Assembly (NCBI RefSeq): GCF_900114875.1
Contig: NZ_FPKW01000017.1
Location: 1-64,000 of the forward strand
Length of the DNA: 64,000 bases
Source: Chryseobacterium limigenitum
GTDB taxonomy: Bacteria > Bacteroidota > Bacteroidia > Flavobacteriales > Weeksellaceae
Direction: 5' to 3'
In this document: piece by piece, positions 16,023-23,593 of the stretch
How positions within the stretch are numbered: position 1 is the first letter of the stretch
Layout: each line of letters begins with the position of its first letter
Made by a program: the position numbers and the translations under genes
The notes under the pieces: generated by a model
The model's database searches: none
What the model saw: only the letters and a program-made list of their open reading frames with translations
What the model was told of the DNA's origin: nothing

Positions 16023-17444
16023 ATGGAATCAATATCGGTTTTTGAGATTATTAAAGTAGGAATAGGCCCGTCAAGTTCGCATACGATGGGGCCTTGGAAT
16101 GCAGCGTCCGCATTTATCAGGATTATTAAGAGGGAAAGATCAATTGCTGAGGTTAAAGAAGTTTTTCTTGAATTTTTCGGTTCATTAGCTAAAACGGGAA
16201 TCGGTCACGGCACCGATATTGCCGGAATGCTTGGTTTGAACGGTGAAGATTTTAAGACAATCAATACATCAAAAATTGATGAGAAAATAGAGGAAATAAA
16301 AAATACTCAGATCTTAAATCTGGGTGGTGAAAAGAAAATTCCATTCATTTACGGTCATCATTTAGTTTTAAATATGCAGAAATCCCTTGATTTTCATCCA
16401 AACGGAATGATCTTCAAAGCTGTTTTTGAAGACGGAACCGAGCTTGTGCAGGATTTTTATTCCGTTGGAGGAGGTTTTATCGCAAGTCAGGAAAAAAACT
16501 CAATAGAAAAGCAGTGTGTACGTACATTGTATCCTTGTCATAAAGCTGCGGATATTGTAAAATACTGTGATAAATTAGGGTTTAAAAAGATTTCAGATTT
16601 AATTTTAATTAATGAAGAAAGCTGGAGAACTCAGGAAGAAACAAGAGCCGAAGCACTTTACATCTGGAAACAGATCAAAGAATGTATCTATAAAGGCGTA
16701 AACAAAGAAGGAATCCTTCCCGGCGGACTGAATGTTACCAGAAGAGCTGCCGGAATCAACAGAAAATTATTAGGTGAAGATAAGATCTATAAAAATAAGG
16801 ATGAATGGTTTCAGATGGTTATAGATGCTGAAGAAAATTTTACCAATATCAATAAATGGATTGCGTGTTTTGCATTGGCTGTAAATGAAGAAAATGCAGC
16901 TTTTGGAAGAATAATCACTGCTCCAACCAACGGTGCGAGTGGGGTGATTCCTGCTGTATTAATGTATTCTCAGGCTTTTACACCTTTCAACAGTGAAGAC
17001 GATATTGCAAGATTTTTACTCGTTGCGGGAGAAATCGGAACATTGTTCAAAAAGAATGCAACAATTTCCGCAGCAATGGGAGGTTGTCAGGCTGAGGTCG
17101 GAGTTTCTTCGGCGATGGCTGCAGCAGGATTGACGGAAATTCTTGGCGGAAGTGTTGGTCAGGTTCTAATGGCTGCCGAAATTGCAATGGAACATCATTT
17201 AGGTTTAACCTGTGATCCCATTAAAGGCTTGGTACAGATTCCTTGTATCGAAAGAAATACGATGGGCGCTATAAAAGCGATCACAGCAGCAAATATCGCT
17301 CTTGAAAGTGATCCGGAAAAAGCAAAAGTAAGTTTAGATCAGGTTGTTCAGACAATGTGGGAAACTGCATTATCAATGAATGACAGATTTAAAGAAACTT
17401 CGGAAGGAGGTTTGGCAATTGCTGTCAACGTTCCTGAGTGCTAA
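16023..17444 (+). CDS. sdaA: L-serine ammonia-lyase (iron-sulfur type)
   Basis: Converts L-serine to pyruvate and ammonia. 473 residues with the beta domain (GPSSSHTMGPWNAA, GTDIAGMLGLNGEDF, SVGGGFI) fused to the alpha domain (GVIPAVLMYSQAF, SAAMGGCQAEVGVSSAMAAAGLTEILGG, LTCDPIKGLVQIPCIERN, LAIAVNVPEC). The Cys residues in GGCQAE, LTCDP and IPCIE are the usual 4Fe-4S ligands. Single-chain form. Single gene with own promoter; no terminator hairpin directly after it, but a long inverted repeat follows. Confidence 0.93.
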   Translation: MESISVFEIIKVGIGPSSSHTMGPWNAASAFIRIIKRERSIAEVKEVFLEFFGSLAKTGIGHGTDIAGMLGLNGEDFKTINTSKIDEKIEEIKNTQILNLGGEKKIPFIYGHHLVLNMQKSLDFHPNGMIFKAVFEDGTELVQDFYSVGGGFIASQEKNSIEKQCVRTLYPCHKAADIVKYCDKLGFKKISDLILINEESWRTQEETRAEALYIWKQIKECIYKGVNKEGILPGGLNVTRRAAGINRKLLGEDKIYKNKDEWFQMVIDAEENFTNINKWIACFALAVNEENAAFGRIITAPTNGASGVIPAVLMYSQAFTPFNSEDDIARFLLVAGEIGTLFKKNATISAAMGGCQAEVGVSSAMAAAGLTEILGGSVGQVLMAAEIAMEHHLGLTCDPIKGLVQIPCIERNTMGAIKAITAANIALESDPEKAKVSLDQVVQTMWETALSMNDRFKETSEGGLAIAVNVPEC

Positions 17445-17457
17445 TGAAAACGACTTA

Positions 17458-17601
17458 GGAAGCTTCGGCGTTAAGAAAATTGAAACTTAATCCGTTAAAA
17501 TGATGTTTGAGCGCGAGATAGAATTGATAATCAATCTATTTTTAATTTGCACAAGTTTTGGGGATTTTAGTATTAAGCTTTGATTTTTAGCCGAAGCTTC
17601 C
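17458..17601. repeat. Inverted-repeat element between sdaA and tyrA
   Basis: GGAAGCTTCGGC at 17458-17469 and GCCGAAGCTTCC at 17590-17601 are perfect inverted copies 144 bases apart end to end. The inside is AT-rich and includes GTTTGAGCGCGAG. It lies between converging genes and may act as a terminator or be a MITE-like dispersed repeat. Confidence 0.7.
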
Positions 17602-17639
17602 AGTCTTGAATTTTTGTTTTAAGACAAAGGAAAAATAGC

Positions 17640-18485
17640 CTACTTATCAAGTATTCCTCTTATTTTATTAGCATTGGAAATCAGTTCTCCTAAATACTCG
17701 TAATTCTCTTTTTCCAAGGCAACTTTAAATTTTCTTAGCTGAGAAATATGTTCATTCAAAACATCTAAAACATTTTCCTTGTTTTGTTTAAAGATCGGAA
17801 CCCACATTTCAGGATGAGATTTTGCCAAACGAACCGTACTCGAAAAACCGGAACTCGCCAACTGAAAAATAGTTTCTTCCTCCCGTTCCTTTTCTAAAAC
17901 GGTATTTGCCAGAGCGTAAGACGTGATGTGTGAAATGTGCGAAATATAAGCGGTATGAACATCGTGAGCTTCTGCATTCATGTAGATCAAATGCATATCA
18001 AGGCTTTCAACAATTTTTTCAACTAAATGTAAAGCGTCTTCAGTGGATTCTTCTTTATTGCAAATTACACCCGCTTTCCCTGAAAAACTTTCTGAAACAG
18101 CCGATTTTGGGCCATTGTTTTCTGTTCCCCACATCGGGTGAAAAGCCACAAATCTTGAGCGTTTCGGGTGGTTTTTTACGGCAGCAACAATTCCTGCTTT
18201 GGTAGAACCTGCATCCATTACAGTTTGGTCGTCTGAAATCAGATCTAAAATGGTAGGCAAAATTTTCCTTGCAGAATCTACAGGAATAGCAACGATGATA
18301 AGATCAGAATTTTTTATTCCATATTCAAGATCAACTTTAGCGTCAATTATTTTTAGATCTAATGCTTGGTTAAGATGCTCATTATTATTGTCAATTCCGT
18401 AAATGAAATCTGCAATTCCTTTTTGTCTTAATTTTAGAGCAATCGACCCTCCAATAAGCCCCACACCTATAATACTTATTTTCAT
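17640..18485 (-). CDS. tyrA: Prephenate dehydrogenase
   Basis: Oxidises prephenate to 4-hydroxyphenylpyruvate with NAD in tyrosine synthesis. 281 residues. The N-terminal Rossmann motif is IIGVGLIGGSIALKLRQKG; then VIVAIPVDSA-type strand 4 (LIIVAIPVDSARKILP), DAGSTKAGIV, RFVAFHPMWGTENNGP (the HPM substrate loop), and the catalytic region AEAHDVHTAYISHISHITSYALA with the paired His. No chorismate mutase or ACT domain is fused. The gene stands alone rather than in an aro operon. Upstream lies a candidate tyrosine attenuator (leader 18552-18608, terminator 18503-18529). Confidence 0.9.
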   Translation of the reverse strand: MKISIIGVGLIGGSIALKLRQKGIADFIYGIDNNNEHLNQALDLKIIDAKVDLEYGIKNSDLIIVAIPVDSARKILPTILDLISDDQTVMDAGSTKAGIVAAVKNHPKRSRFVAFHPMWGTENNGPKSAVSESFSGKAGVICNKEESTEDALHLVEKIVESLDMHLIYMNAEAHDVHTAYISHISHITSYALANTVLEKEREEETIFQLASSGFSSTVRLAKSHPEMWVPIFKQNKENVLDVLNEHISQLRKFKVALEKENYEYLGELISNANKIRGILDK

Positions 18486-18502
18486 CTTTTTAAATTTTAA
18501 AA

Positions 18503-18529
18503 TAAAAAACCCCGTCCGAGGACGAGGTT
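18503..18529 (-). terminator. Attenuator-type terminator just upstream of tyrA
   Basis: On the minus strand AACCTCGTCC and GGACGGGGTT form a 10-base stem (one G-U) with a two-base gap and are followed by TTTTTTATTTT. It ends only 18 bases before the tyrA ATG, so it would stop transcription before the gene. The 5' half can also pair with GGGATAGGGATT at 18547-18558. Confidence 0.75.
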
Positions 18530-18551
18530 TATGTTATGTTTACAAGAATCC

Positions 18552-18608
18552 CTATCCCAAATTTGAGCTTAAAATTCTATAATAATATGTTCTTTTGTTT
18601 ATAATCAC
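18552..18608 (-). CDS. Putative tyrosine leader peptide of tyrA
   Basis: Minus-strand frame starting GTG at 18608: MIINKRTYYYRILSSNLG, 18 codons, TAG at 18552-18554. Codons 8-10 are three consecutive TAT (Tyr). The stop codon lies within the GGGATAGGGATT segment that can pair with the 5' half of the downstream terminator. A -7-like element TACCTTCG (one base off) lies at about 18613-18620, only a few bases before the GTG, so the transcript may be nearly leaderless or the true start may be different. The Tyr cluster fits tyrA as the controlled gene. No translation evidence is available. Confidence 0.55.
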   Translation of the reverse strand: MIINKRTYYYRILSSNLG

Positions 18609-18689
18609 AGAGCGAAGGTATAAAATATTTCTTAAAATGTAAATATGATTTTAATTAATAATTACAGATTTGTTAAAAAATATGGACTA

Positions 18690-18796
18690 AAATAAAAATC
18701 CCTGGGGTTAACCAGGGATAAAAACTAATAACCATGAAAACTCAAATTAAACATGAGTTGCTTGTCTATATTAAATAATCGTGCCAAAGATTAATT
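18690..18796 (-). ncRNA. Possible short transcript with terminator upstream of the tyrA leader
   Basis: Minus strand: TTTGGCACGATTATTTAA (18771-18788; -24-like block TTGGCACGA, also AATCTTTG at 18788-18795), then a nine-codon frame MFNLSFHGY (18725-18754), then ATCCCTGG/CCAGGGAT hairpin (18698-18719) followed by TTTTTATTTT. The unit would give an RNA of roughly 85 bases. It could be a second leader, a small RNA or an attenuated remnant. Confidence 0.4.
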
Positions 18797-18844
18797 TTAT
18801 TTAATGATATATTTACAAATGTCAAAAAACTAAAATAGTACACA

Positions 18845-18878
18845 TTAAAAAAAGCCAACTTATAAAGCTGGCTTTTTG
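18845..18878 (-). terminator. Terminator after the antiporter gene
   Basis: AAAGCCAACTT pairs with AAGCTGGCTTT (one G-U on the transcript) around ATA; T run on the minus strand. It separates the antiporter from the tyrA leader region. Confidence 0.8.
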
Positions 18879-18896
18879 TTTAAAATATAAATCAAA

Positions 18897-21176
18897 TTAT
18901 GGATTGGATATAATAAGCGTCGATGGAATATCCGATAACCAAAGACTTTTCGTATCAATCAGGCTTTTCCAGCTTTTGCTGCTTATTAACATTAAATCTT
19001 GGGAATCCAGAAATTCTTTTTCGATCTTCTTCTCGTTATATAGTGTGATATGATTGGGCGCAACCTGTTCAATGCTTCTAATTAGTTCTTTAACCTCGAT
19101 ATTACTTCTTATCTGTCCTCCGGCATCAAGAATGATGATCTGGGAATTGTTATTATTGATCAATCTTTTCGCATATTCAAGCAAATAAAAATCACTTAAA
19201 TTAAAGATAGGAACAAAAACTTTGTCTGCAGTTGTAAAATCTTTTTCAACCAAAACTCCAACCGGAATATTTGTCTTATCTAAAATCTGTAAAGTAAAAT
19301 CGTCAAAAGGAGAGTTGTTGAAGATGTAACCTTTGCCTTTTACGGTATTTAAAAGCTTTTCAGGATTAATAATTTTAGTTGTAAAACCTAATAATCTTCC
19401 TAGTAAACTTCCTTCATACATTGATTTTCCAAGCATAATCAAAAGGAGATCATAATTTCCTTTGTTCGCAATATGGGTAAGGTCATTTTCAATATCTGTA
19501 GAAGCTTTGAAAAGAGTAGTTACCTCTAATTGAAGATCATGAGAGGTTTCGATAACGTTTTTAAACTGTTCATTTTCATATTCATTGATTTCGTAAGCGT
19601 GCATTTCATCTACGGGAGCAATGTTCATTGCGGTAATGCTCTTGTTTCTGTTCATTTTATTGGTGAAATCGTGTGCCAATTTCAATAATGTACTTCCGGA
19701 TTCCGGATTGTCAAATGAAAGGAGAACGCGGTATTTAGGATCATTTTCATCATGCTTTTCTTCCTCGTCTTTTTTGGATTTAAATGCATAATTAATGAAA
19801 TCTAAAGCCGGCCCGGTCATAAAAGTGGTGAATAATGCCATAATAACCATCATTGCAAAGATTTCTGGACTTAAAACTCCCAGATCATATCCAATGTTCA
19901 GCACAATTAATTCCATCAAACCTCTGGTATTCATTAAGGCTCCGATAGTTAAGCTTTCTTTCCAATTAATTCCGAGGAATTTTGCGGCTAATGCACTTCC
20001 TGCGAACTTTCCTAAAACGGCTGTTAGAATAATAAATCCTGTAATAATCCATAAATGGCCGTCATTTAGTAATCCTATTTGTGTACGAAGTCCCGTAAAT
20101 ACAAAGAATAATGGCAGTAAAAGGACCAATGCTACATCTTCTACCTTATCAATGAACATGGTGCGGAATTTTGCATTTTCAGGCATAATTGCTCCCGCCA
20201 TAAAAGCTCCGAATAAAGCATGAATACCGATAACTTCTGTTGCATATGCAGAAAGGATTAACGTAAGAAAGAAAATAGCGACCATCGGTTTGTTGATGGT
20301 ATTTTTTCCTGCCTGCAAATCTCCGATTCTTTTTAGGAATGGCCGTACAATTTTAATCATTAAAAATACATAACCAATGGCCATGATAATCACGTAGATA
20401 GAGCTTGCAAAAGATCCGGCTTTTACAATAGCGATTACGGCTGCCAGAATACACCAAGCTGTAATATCATCGGCTGCAGCACAGGTGATGACGATGGTTC
20501 CCAGTTTTGTTTTTTGAAGATTTCTCTCCTGAACGATCCTCGCCAATACCGGAAATGCGGTGATACTCATGGCAATAGCGATGAATAAAGCAAAGGAAGT
20601 GAACTGAATTCCGTCCGGAGCAAATTCTTTATAGATGAAATAAGAAAGTCCGATTCCTAAGGCAAATGGAATGATAATACTTGCGTGGCTGATTACTACA
20701 GCATCATGGGCTTTTTTTCTTAAAACGCTCAAATCCAGCTCCATTCCAACAATATACATGAAAAGGATTAATCCTATCTGACTCAAAAACTGTAAGTTAC
20801 CCAACGATTCTTTAGGAAAAAGAAATGTCGAAAATTCAGGAAAATACATTCCTAAAAGTGATGGCCCTAAAACGATACCTGCGATCATTTCGCCAATTAC
20901 CGTAGGTTGTTTTATTTTCATACAGATCCATCCGAATAATCTCGCGACAAGAATTATGGTGACGATCTGTGCCAATAATAAAGCCAATGGATGATGCAGA
21001 TTGGTTTTAAAAGACTCTATAAAGTTTTCCCAAGTAGAGCCCGTGCTTGTTTTTACAACAATATTTTCTCCCGCTTCCAATGTTTGTCCTTCTACAATGA
21101 AGTAGTACATCAAACAAGAGAAAACGGCAATTGTAGTAATGTAAAAAATTAGATTTCTATACTTCCCCAAATTCAT
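18897..21176 (-). CDS. CPA2-family cation/proton antiporter with C-terminal cytosolic domain
   Basis: 759 residues from MNLGKYRNLIFY. The first helix is followed by a periplasmic stretch, then a Na+/H+ exchanger domain of about 12 helices (about 65-450): QPTVIGEMIAGIVLGPSLLG, ITCAAADDITAWCILAAVIA (the DD pair in the ion site), GAFMAGAIMPENAKFR, MNTRGLMELIVLNIGYDLGVLSP. The C-terminal 290 residues are soluble and resemble tandem universal-stress-like domains, not a TrkA-N domain. It likely exports Na+ or K+ in exchange for H+. The ATG at 21176 is preferred over one seven codons upstream because similarity starts there. Confidence 0.85.
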   Translation of the reverse strand: MNLGKYRNLIFYITTIAVFSCLMYYFIVEGQTLEAGENIVVKTSTGSTWENFIESFKTNLHHPLALLLAQIVTIILVARLFGWICMKIKQPTVIGEMIAGIVLGPSLLGMYFPEFSTFLFPKESLGNLQFLSQIGLILFMYIVGMELDLSVLRKKAHDAVVISHASIIIPFALGIGLSYFIYKEFAPDGIQFTSFALFIAIAMSITAFPVLARIVQERNLQKTKLGTIVITCAAADDITAWCILAAVIAIVKAGSFASSIYVIIMAIGYVFLMIKIVRPFLKRIGDLQAGKNTINKPMVAIFFLTLILSAYATEVIGIHALFGAFMAGAIMPENAKFRTMFIDKVEDVALVLLLPLFFVFTGLRTQIGLLNDGHLWIITGFIILTAVLGKFAGSALAAKFLGINWKESLTIGALMNTRGLMELIVLNIGYDLGVLSPEIFAMMVIMALFTTFMTGPALDFINYAFKSKKDEEEKHDENDPKYRVLLSFDNPESGSTLLKLAHDFTNKMNRNKSITAMNIAPVDEMHAYEINEYENEQFKNVIETSHDLQLEVTTLFKASTDIENDLTHIANKGNYDLLLIMLGKSMYEGSLLGRLLGFTTKIINPEKLLNTVKGKGYIFNNSPFDDFTLQILDKTNIPVGVLVEKDFTTADKVFVPIFNLSDFYLLEYAKRLINNNNSQIIILDAGGQIRSNIEVKELIRSIEQVAPNHITLYNEKKIEKEFLDSQDLMLISSKSWKSLIDTKSLWLSDIPSTLIISNP

Positions 21177-21274
21177 AATTCCAATATTTAAATGCAAAGT
21201 TGATAAGAATAAAGTTATCTTAAATACTATTCTTTTTAAAATGTAATAAATGTCCTCAATAATGTAATGAAAAG

Positions 21275-21580
21275 TTATTTAAAAGAATAACCAAGACCTA
21301 TTCCTATTTTCCGGCGCCGTTTTCTGTCGCGGTGTTAGAGTTATAATAAACCGGAAGCTGTAGTGCATTTTTCTATAAATAACCGTAAGACCGGCTCCAA
21401 GATTTGGTGTAATTGCGCTGTTTTTGGTTCCCGGAGATTTATCGTTTTTAATTCTTAATGAAGGAAGCATTCCCAGAATGAATTTATTGTTTTTGTGAAT
21501 TGAACTGATATTCGGGTCTGTAAAGATGATGACCATGATCTACATATCCGGGCACTGCGACTCCGTCAAAAAGAAGCAGT
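21275..21580 (-). pseudogene. Decayed outer-membrane beta-barrel gene (C-terminal remnant)
   Basis: Reading the minus strand and changing frame gives consecutive barrel-like pieces: LLFDGVAVPGYVDHG, then NKFILGMLPSLRIKNDK and ITPNLGAGLTVIYRK in the next frame, then LQLPVYYNSNTATENGAGK, then IGIGLGYSFK and a stop at 21275. At least three frame changes are needed. The pieces fit the last four or so strands of a flavobacterial outer-membrane protein. No intact start or signal peptide could be found upstream to 21680. The rest of 21198-21681 is otherwise empty. Confidence 0.65.
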
Positions 21581-21681
21581 TTTTAATCAAGCTCAAAAAT
21601 AATTTAACCAGATATTTTAAACAGAAGTGATGCCATGAAACGGATTAAATCTGTAATGAAATAGAAAAACGTATGAAAAAT

Positions 21682-22392
21682 CTACTTTCCAAACATCTCT
21701 AATAATGAACTTTTATAAGTATCTCCAATTTGAAGTTTGATAAAATTCTCTCCGTCTAAAGATATTGATGTAATAATTTCGTTGGTAGAAAATATTTTAA
21801 TGGAAGATAATGCAATGATCTCTTTTTTATTCACCTGAGCGAAATCTTTTGTTGGAAGCATTTCTAAAAGTGATTTAAAACTAAGATTTTTAAGAACAAT
21901 CGTTGTTCCGTCATTTAGAATAATATCTTTGTCACGGCTGTCGATTTCTGATGTTTTGATGTAAGCAATCTGTTCTGTGAAGATAATGGTTTTCCCGATG
22001 TTGGTATTCCATTCGATGAAATCCTTTTTTTGTGGAACTGAAATAAGTTCTTTTGCCTTTTCAAATGCCTGGATCAGCCTTTCTTTTTTGATCGGTTTTC
22101 TTACATAATCCACGACATTTAAATCAAAAGCTTCTGCAGCATATTCTTTATAAGCAGTTGTAAAGATGATTTTTTTTGAATCTGAAATAAGCTCAGCTAC
22201 CTGAAGACCAGTCATTCCGGGCATTTCGATGTCTAGTACGCAGAGATTGCAGTCGAGATGTTCAATTTCATTAAGAAAAATTTTAGGATCATTGAATGCT
22301 TTTACAACTTCTACATTTTCAATTTGTTCGCATAGAAGTTTTAAATAACTGATTGCCAGTAGTTCATCGTCAAGAATAACGCATTTTATCAT
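21682..22392 (-). CDS. LytTR-family response regulator
   Basis: 236 residues from MIKCVILDDELLAI. Receiver domain with the acidic pair DDE near the start, phospho-acceptor Asp in NLCVLDIEMPGMTGLQ, Thr in IIFTTAYKEYA and Lys in VRKPIKK. After residue 135 comes a LytTR DNA-binding domain (YIKTSEIDSRDKDIILNDGTTIVLKNLSFKSLLEMLP..FAQVNKKEIIALSSI). The preceding histidine kinase gene overlaps its start by 23 bases, so the two form a translationally coupled pair. Target genes unknown. Confidence 0.9.
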   Translation of the reverse strand: MIKCVILDDELLAISYLKLLCEQIENVEVVKAFNDPKIFLNEIEHLDCNLCVLDIEMPGMTGLQVAELISDSKKIIFTTAYKEYAAEAFDLNVVDYVRKPIKKERLIQAFEKAKELISVPQKKDFIEWNTNIGKTIIFTEQIAYIKTSEIDSRDKDIILNDGTTIVLKNLSFKSLLEMLPTKDFAQVNKKEIIALSSIKIFSTNEIITSISLDGENFIKLQIGDTYKSSLLEMFGK

Positions 22393-23140
22393 AGAATTCA
22401 CCTAAATTAATTACTAATTCGGCTGTGAAGATACCGTTTTTTGAACTTTTAGTAAGCTGATAATAGTTGTTGTAGATCATTTTTAATCTTTGATCTAAAG
22501 ACTGACTTCCAAATCCGCTTTTCTCTTTTTCCAACACGTTTTTTAAGGAAGCTTTATTGCTTACTTTCATCGTGAAAATTCTGTCTCCCAATTCTAATTG
22601 AATGGAGATAAATGAATCCTGCGCTAAGAAATCGGTATGTTTAAAAGCATTTTCAATAAGATCAACAGAAATCAACGGAGCAAAAACTTTCTCTTCAAAG
22701 ATTTCATCCGATTTATCAATTTTAGATTTAATTCTAAAATCAAAAAGTGGATTTATTTTTATTTTATTGATCTCAATTAAGCTTAAGGCGAAGGTTAATT
22801 CCTCTTTCGGACTTACAAATTTGTTGTTGCTTTCGTATAAAATATAATCCAGAACGTTCGCCAGTTTATCCAGTGACATATAGGTCTGATACGCATGAGA
22901 CTGAACAGAATTAAGGATATTTTTAAACAAATGCGGGTTCAGTTTTGTACCGATATGCTCAAGCTGAACCTCGTTTAATCGTTGCTCGATCAGTTTATTG
23001 GTTTCCGTAAGCTTAGAATTTCTTTTCTTAAGCCCTTCATTCTGACTAAATAGATAAATCCCAACCGTCAAAAAAAAGAAAATAGCAAAAACTCCAATGA
23101 ATATCAGATAATCATGAATCATGTAGTAATTGCCTTCCAT
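22370..23140 (-). CDS. Sensor histidine kinase, LytS/YehU type (His_kinase family)
   Basis: 256 residues. One membrane helix near the start (about 8-28), a coiled region (QNEGLKKRNSKLTETNKLIEQRLNEVQ), then the His_kinase block GTKLNPHLFKNILNSVQSHAY whose His is the phospho-acceptor, and a HATPase region with SVDLIENAFKHTD (N-box) and GFGSQSLDQRLKMIY. No large sensor domain, so it probably reads the membrane or partners with another protein. Encoded with the LytTR regulator. Confidence 0.88.
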   Translation of the reverse strand: MEGNYYMIHDYLIFIGVFAIFFFLTVGIYLFSQNEGLKKRNSKLTETNKLIEQRLNEVQLEHIGTKLNPHLFKNILNSVQSHAYQTYMSLDKLANVLDYILYESNNKFVSPKEELTFALSLIEINKIKINPLFDFRIKSKIDKSDEIFEEKVFAPLISVDLIENAFKHTDFLAQDSFISIQLELGDRIFTMKVSNKASLKNVLEKEKSGFGSQSLDQRLKMIYNNYYQLTKSSKNGIFTAELVINLGEFYDKMRYS

Positions 23141-23164
23141 AATACTTTTTCAACGTTTAGTATT

Positions 23165-23198
23165 AGAGATGTCATGCTGAGCTTGTCGAAGCATCTCA
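23165..23198. repeat. GTCATGCTGAGC-type dispersed repeat
   Basis: GAGATG...CATCTC ends around GTCATGCTGAGCTTGTCGAAG. It is a short palindromic motif seen in many bacterial genomes; a related version sits inside the element at 1147-1332. Confidence 0.6.
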
Positions 23199-23221
23199 AT
23201 ACTTTTATTAAATATTTAAAG

Positions 23222-23593
23222 CTATTTTAGTTTCTTTAAAGAATTCAACGTTACAATTTCCTCACATTTTTCAAATGTAACTTCGTACGTAGGATTGTCT
23301 TTTGGATAAACCAGCAGATAATCAGGACATGGTTTTTTCTGAGCATGACTTCTGTCAAAATCTACCTTTCCGTTAGTAATGATTTCGTCTTTTAAAAATT
23401 TTTCGTTGATCTTGTAGGTATTCATTTCGTTTTTAAAACTGTCGGAATACTTAAAATCTTTAGAAAGAGTTTCTGCAATTACACGGCTGTTAGGTAAATA
23501 ACCGCTGCAGCTTGCTCCTTTTTTGTTTAATATAAAAAATACAATAATCAGTCCTGGAACAAGACCAATCATATAAAACTTAAGCTTTTTCAT
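23222..23593 (-). CDS. Hypothetical membrane-anchored protein (DUF4258-like)
   Basis: 123 residues with one N-terminal helix (MIGLVPGLIIVFFIL), then CSGYLPNSRVIAETLSKDF, and a soluble part with VDFDRSHAQKKPCPDYLLVYP and YEVTFEKCEEIVTLNSL. The three Cys may bind or pair. The pattern resembles DUF4258-type small proteins, a weak call. Its ATG overlaps the stop of the alanine dehydrogenase gene (TAATG), so the two are coupled. Confidence 0.6.
   Translation of the reverse strand: MKKLKFYMIGLVPGLIIVFFILNKKGASCSGYLPNSRVIAETLSKDFKYSDSFKNEMNTYKINEKFLKDEIITNGKVDFDRSHAQKKPCPDYLLVYPKDNPTYEVTFEKCEEIVTLNSLKKLK

Noticed and set aside
18732..18777. Plus-strand frame MKTQIKHELLVYIK near the antiporter end
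   Set aside because: It has no promoter, no following terminator in that direction, and both neighbours are on the minus strand; the T run of the hairpin is on the minus strand.
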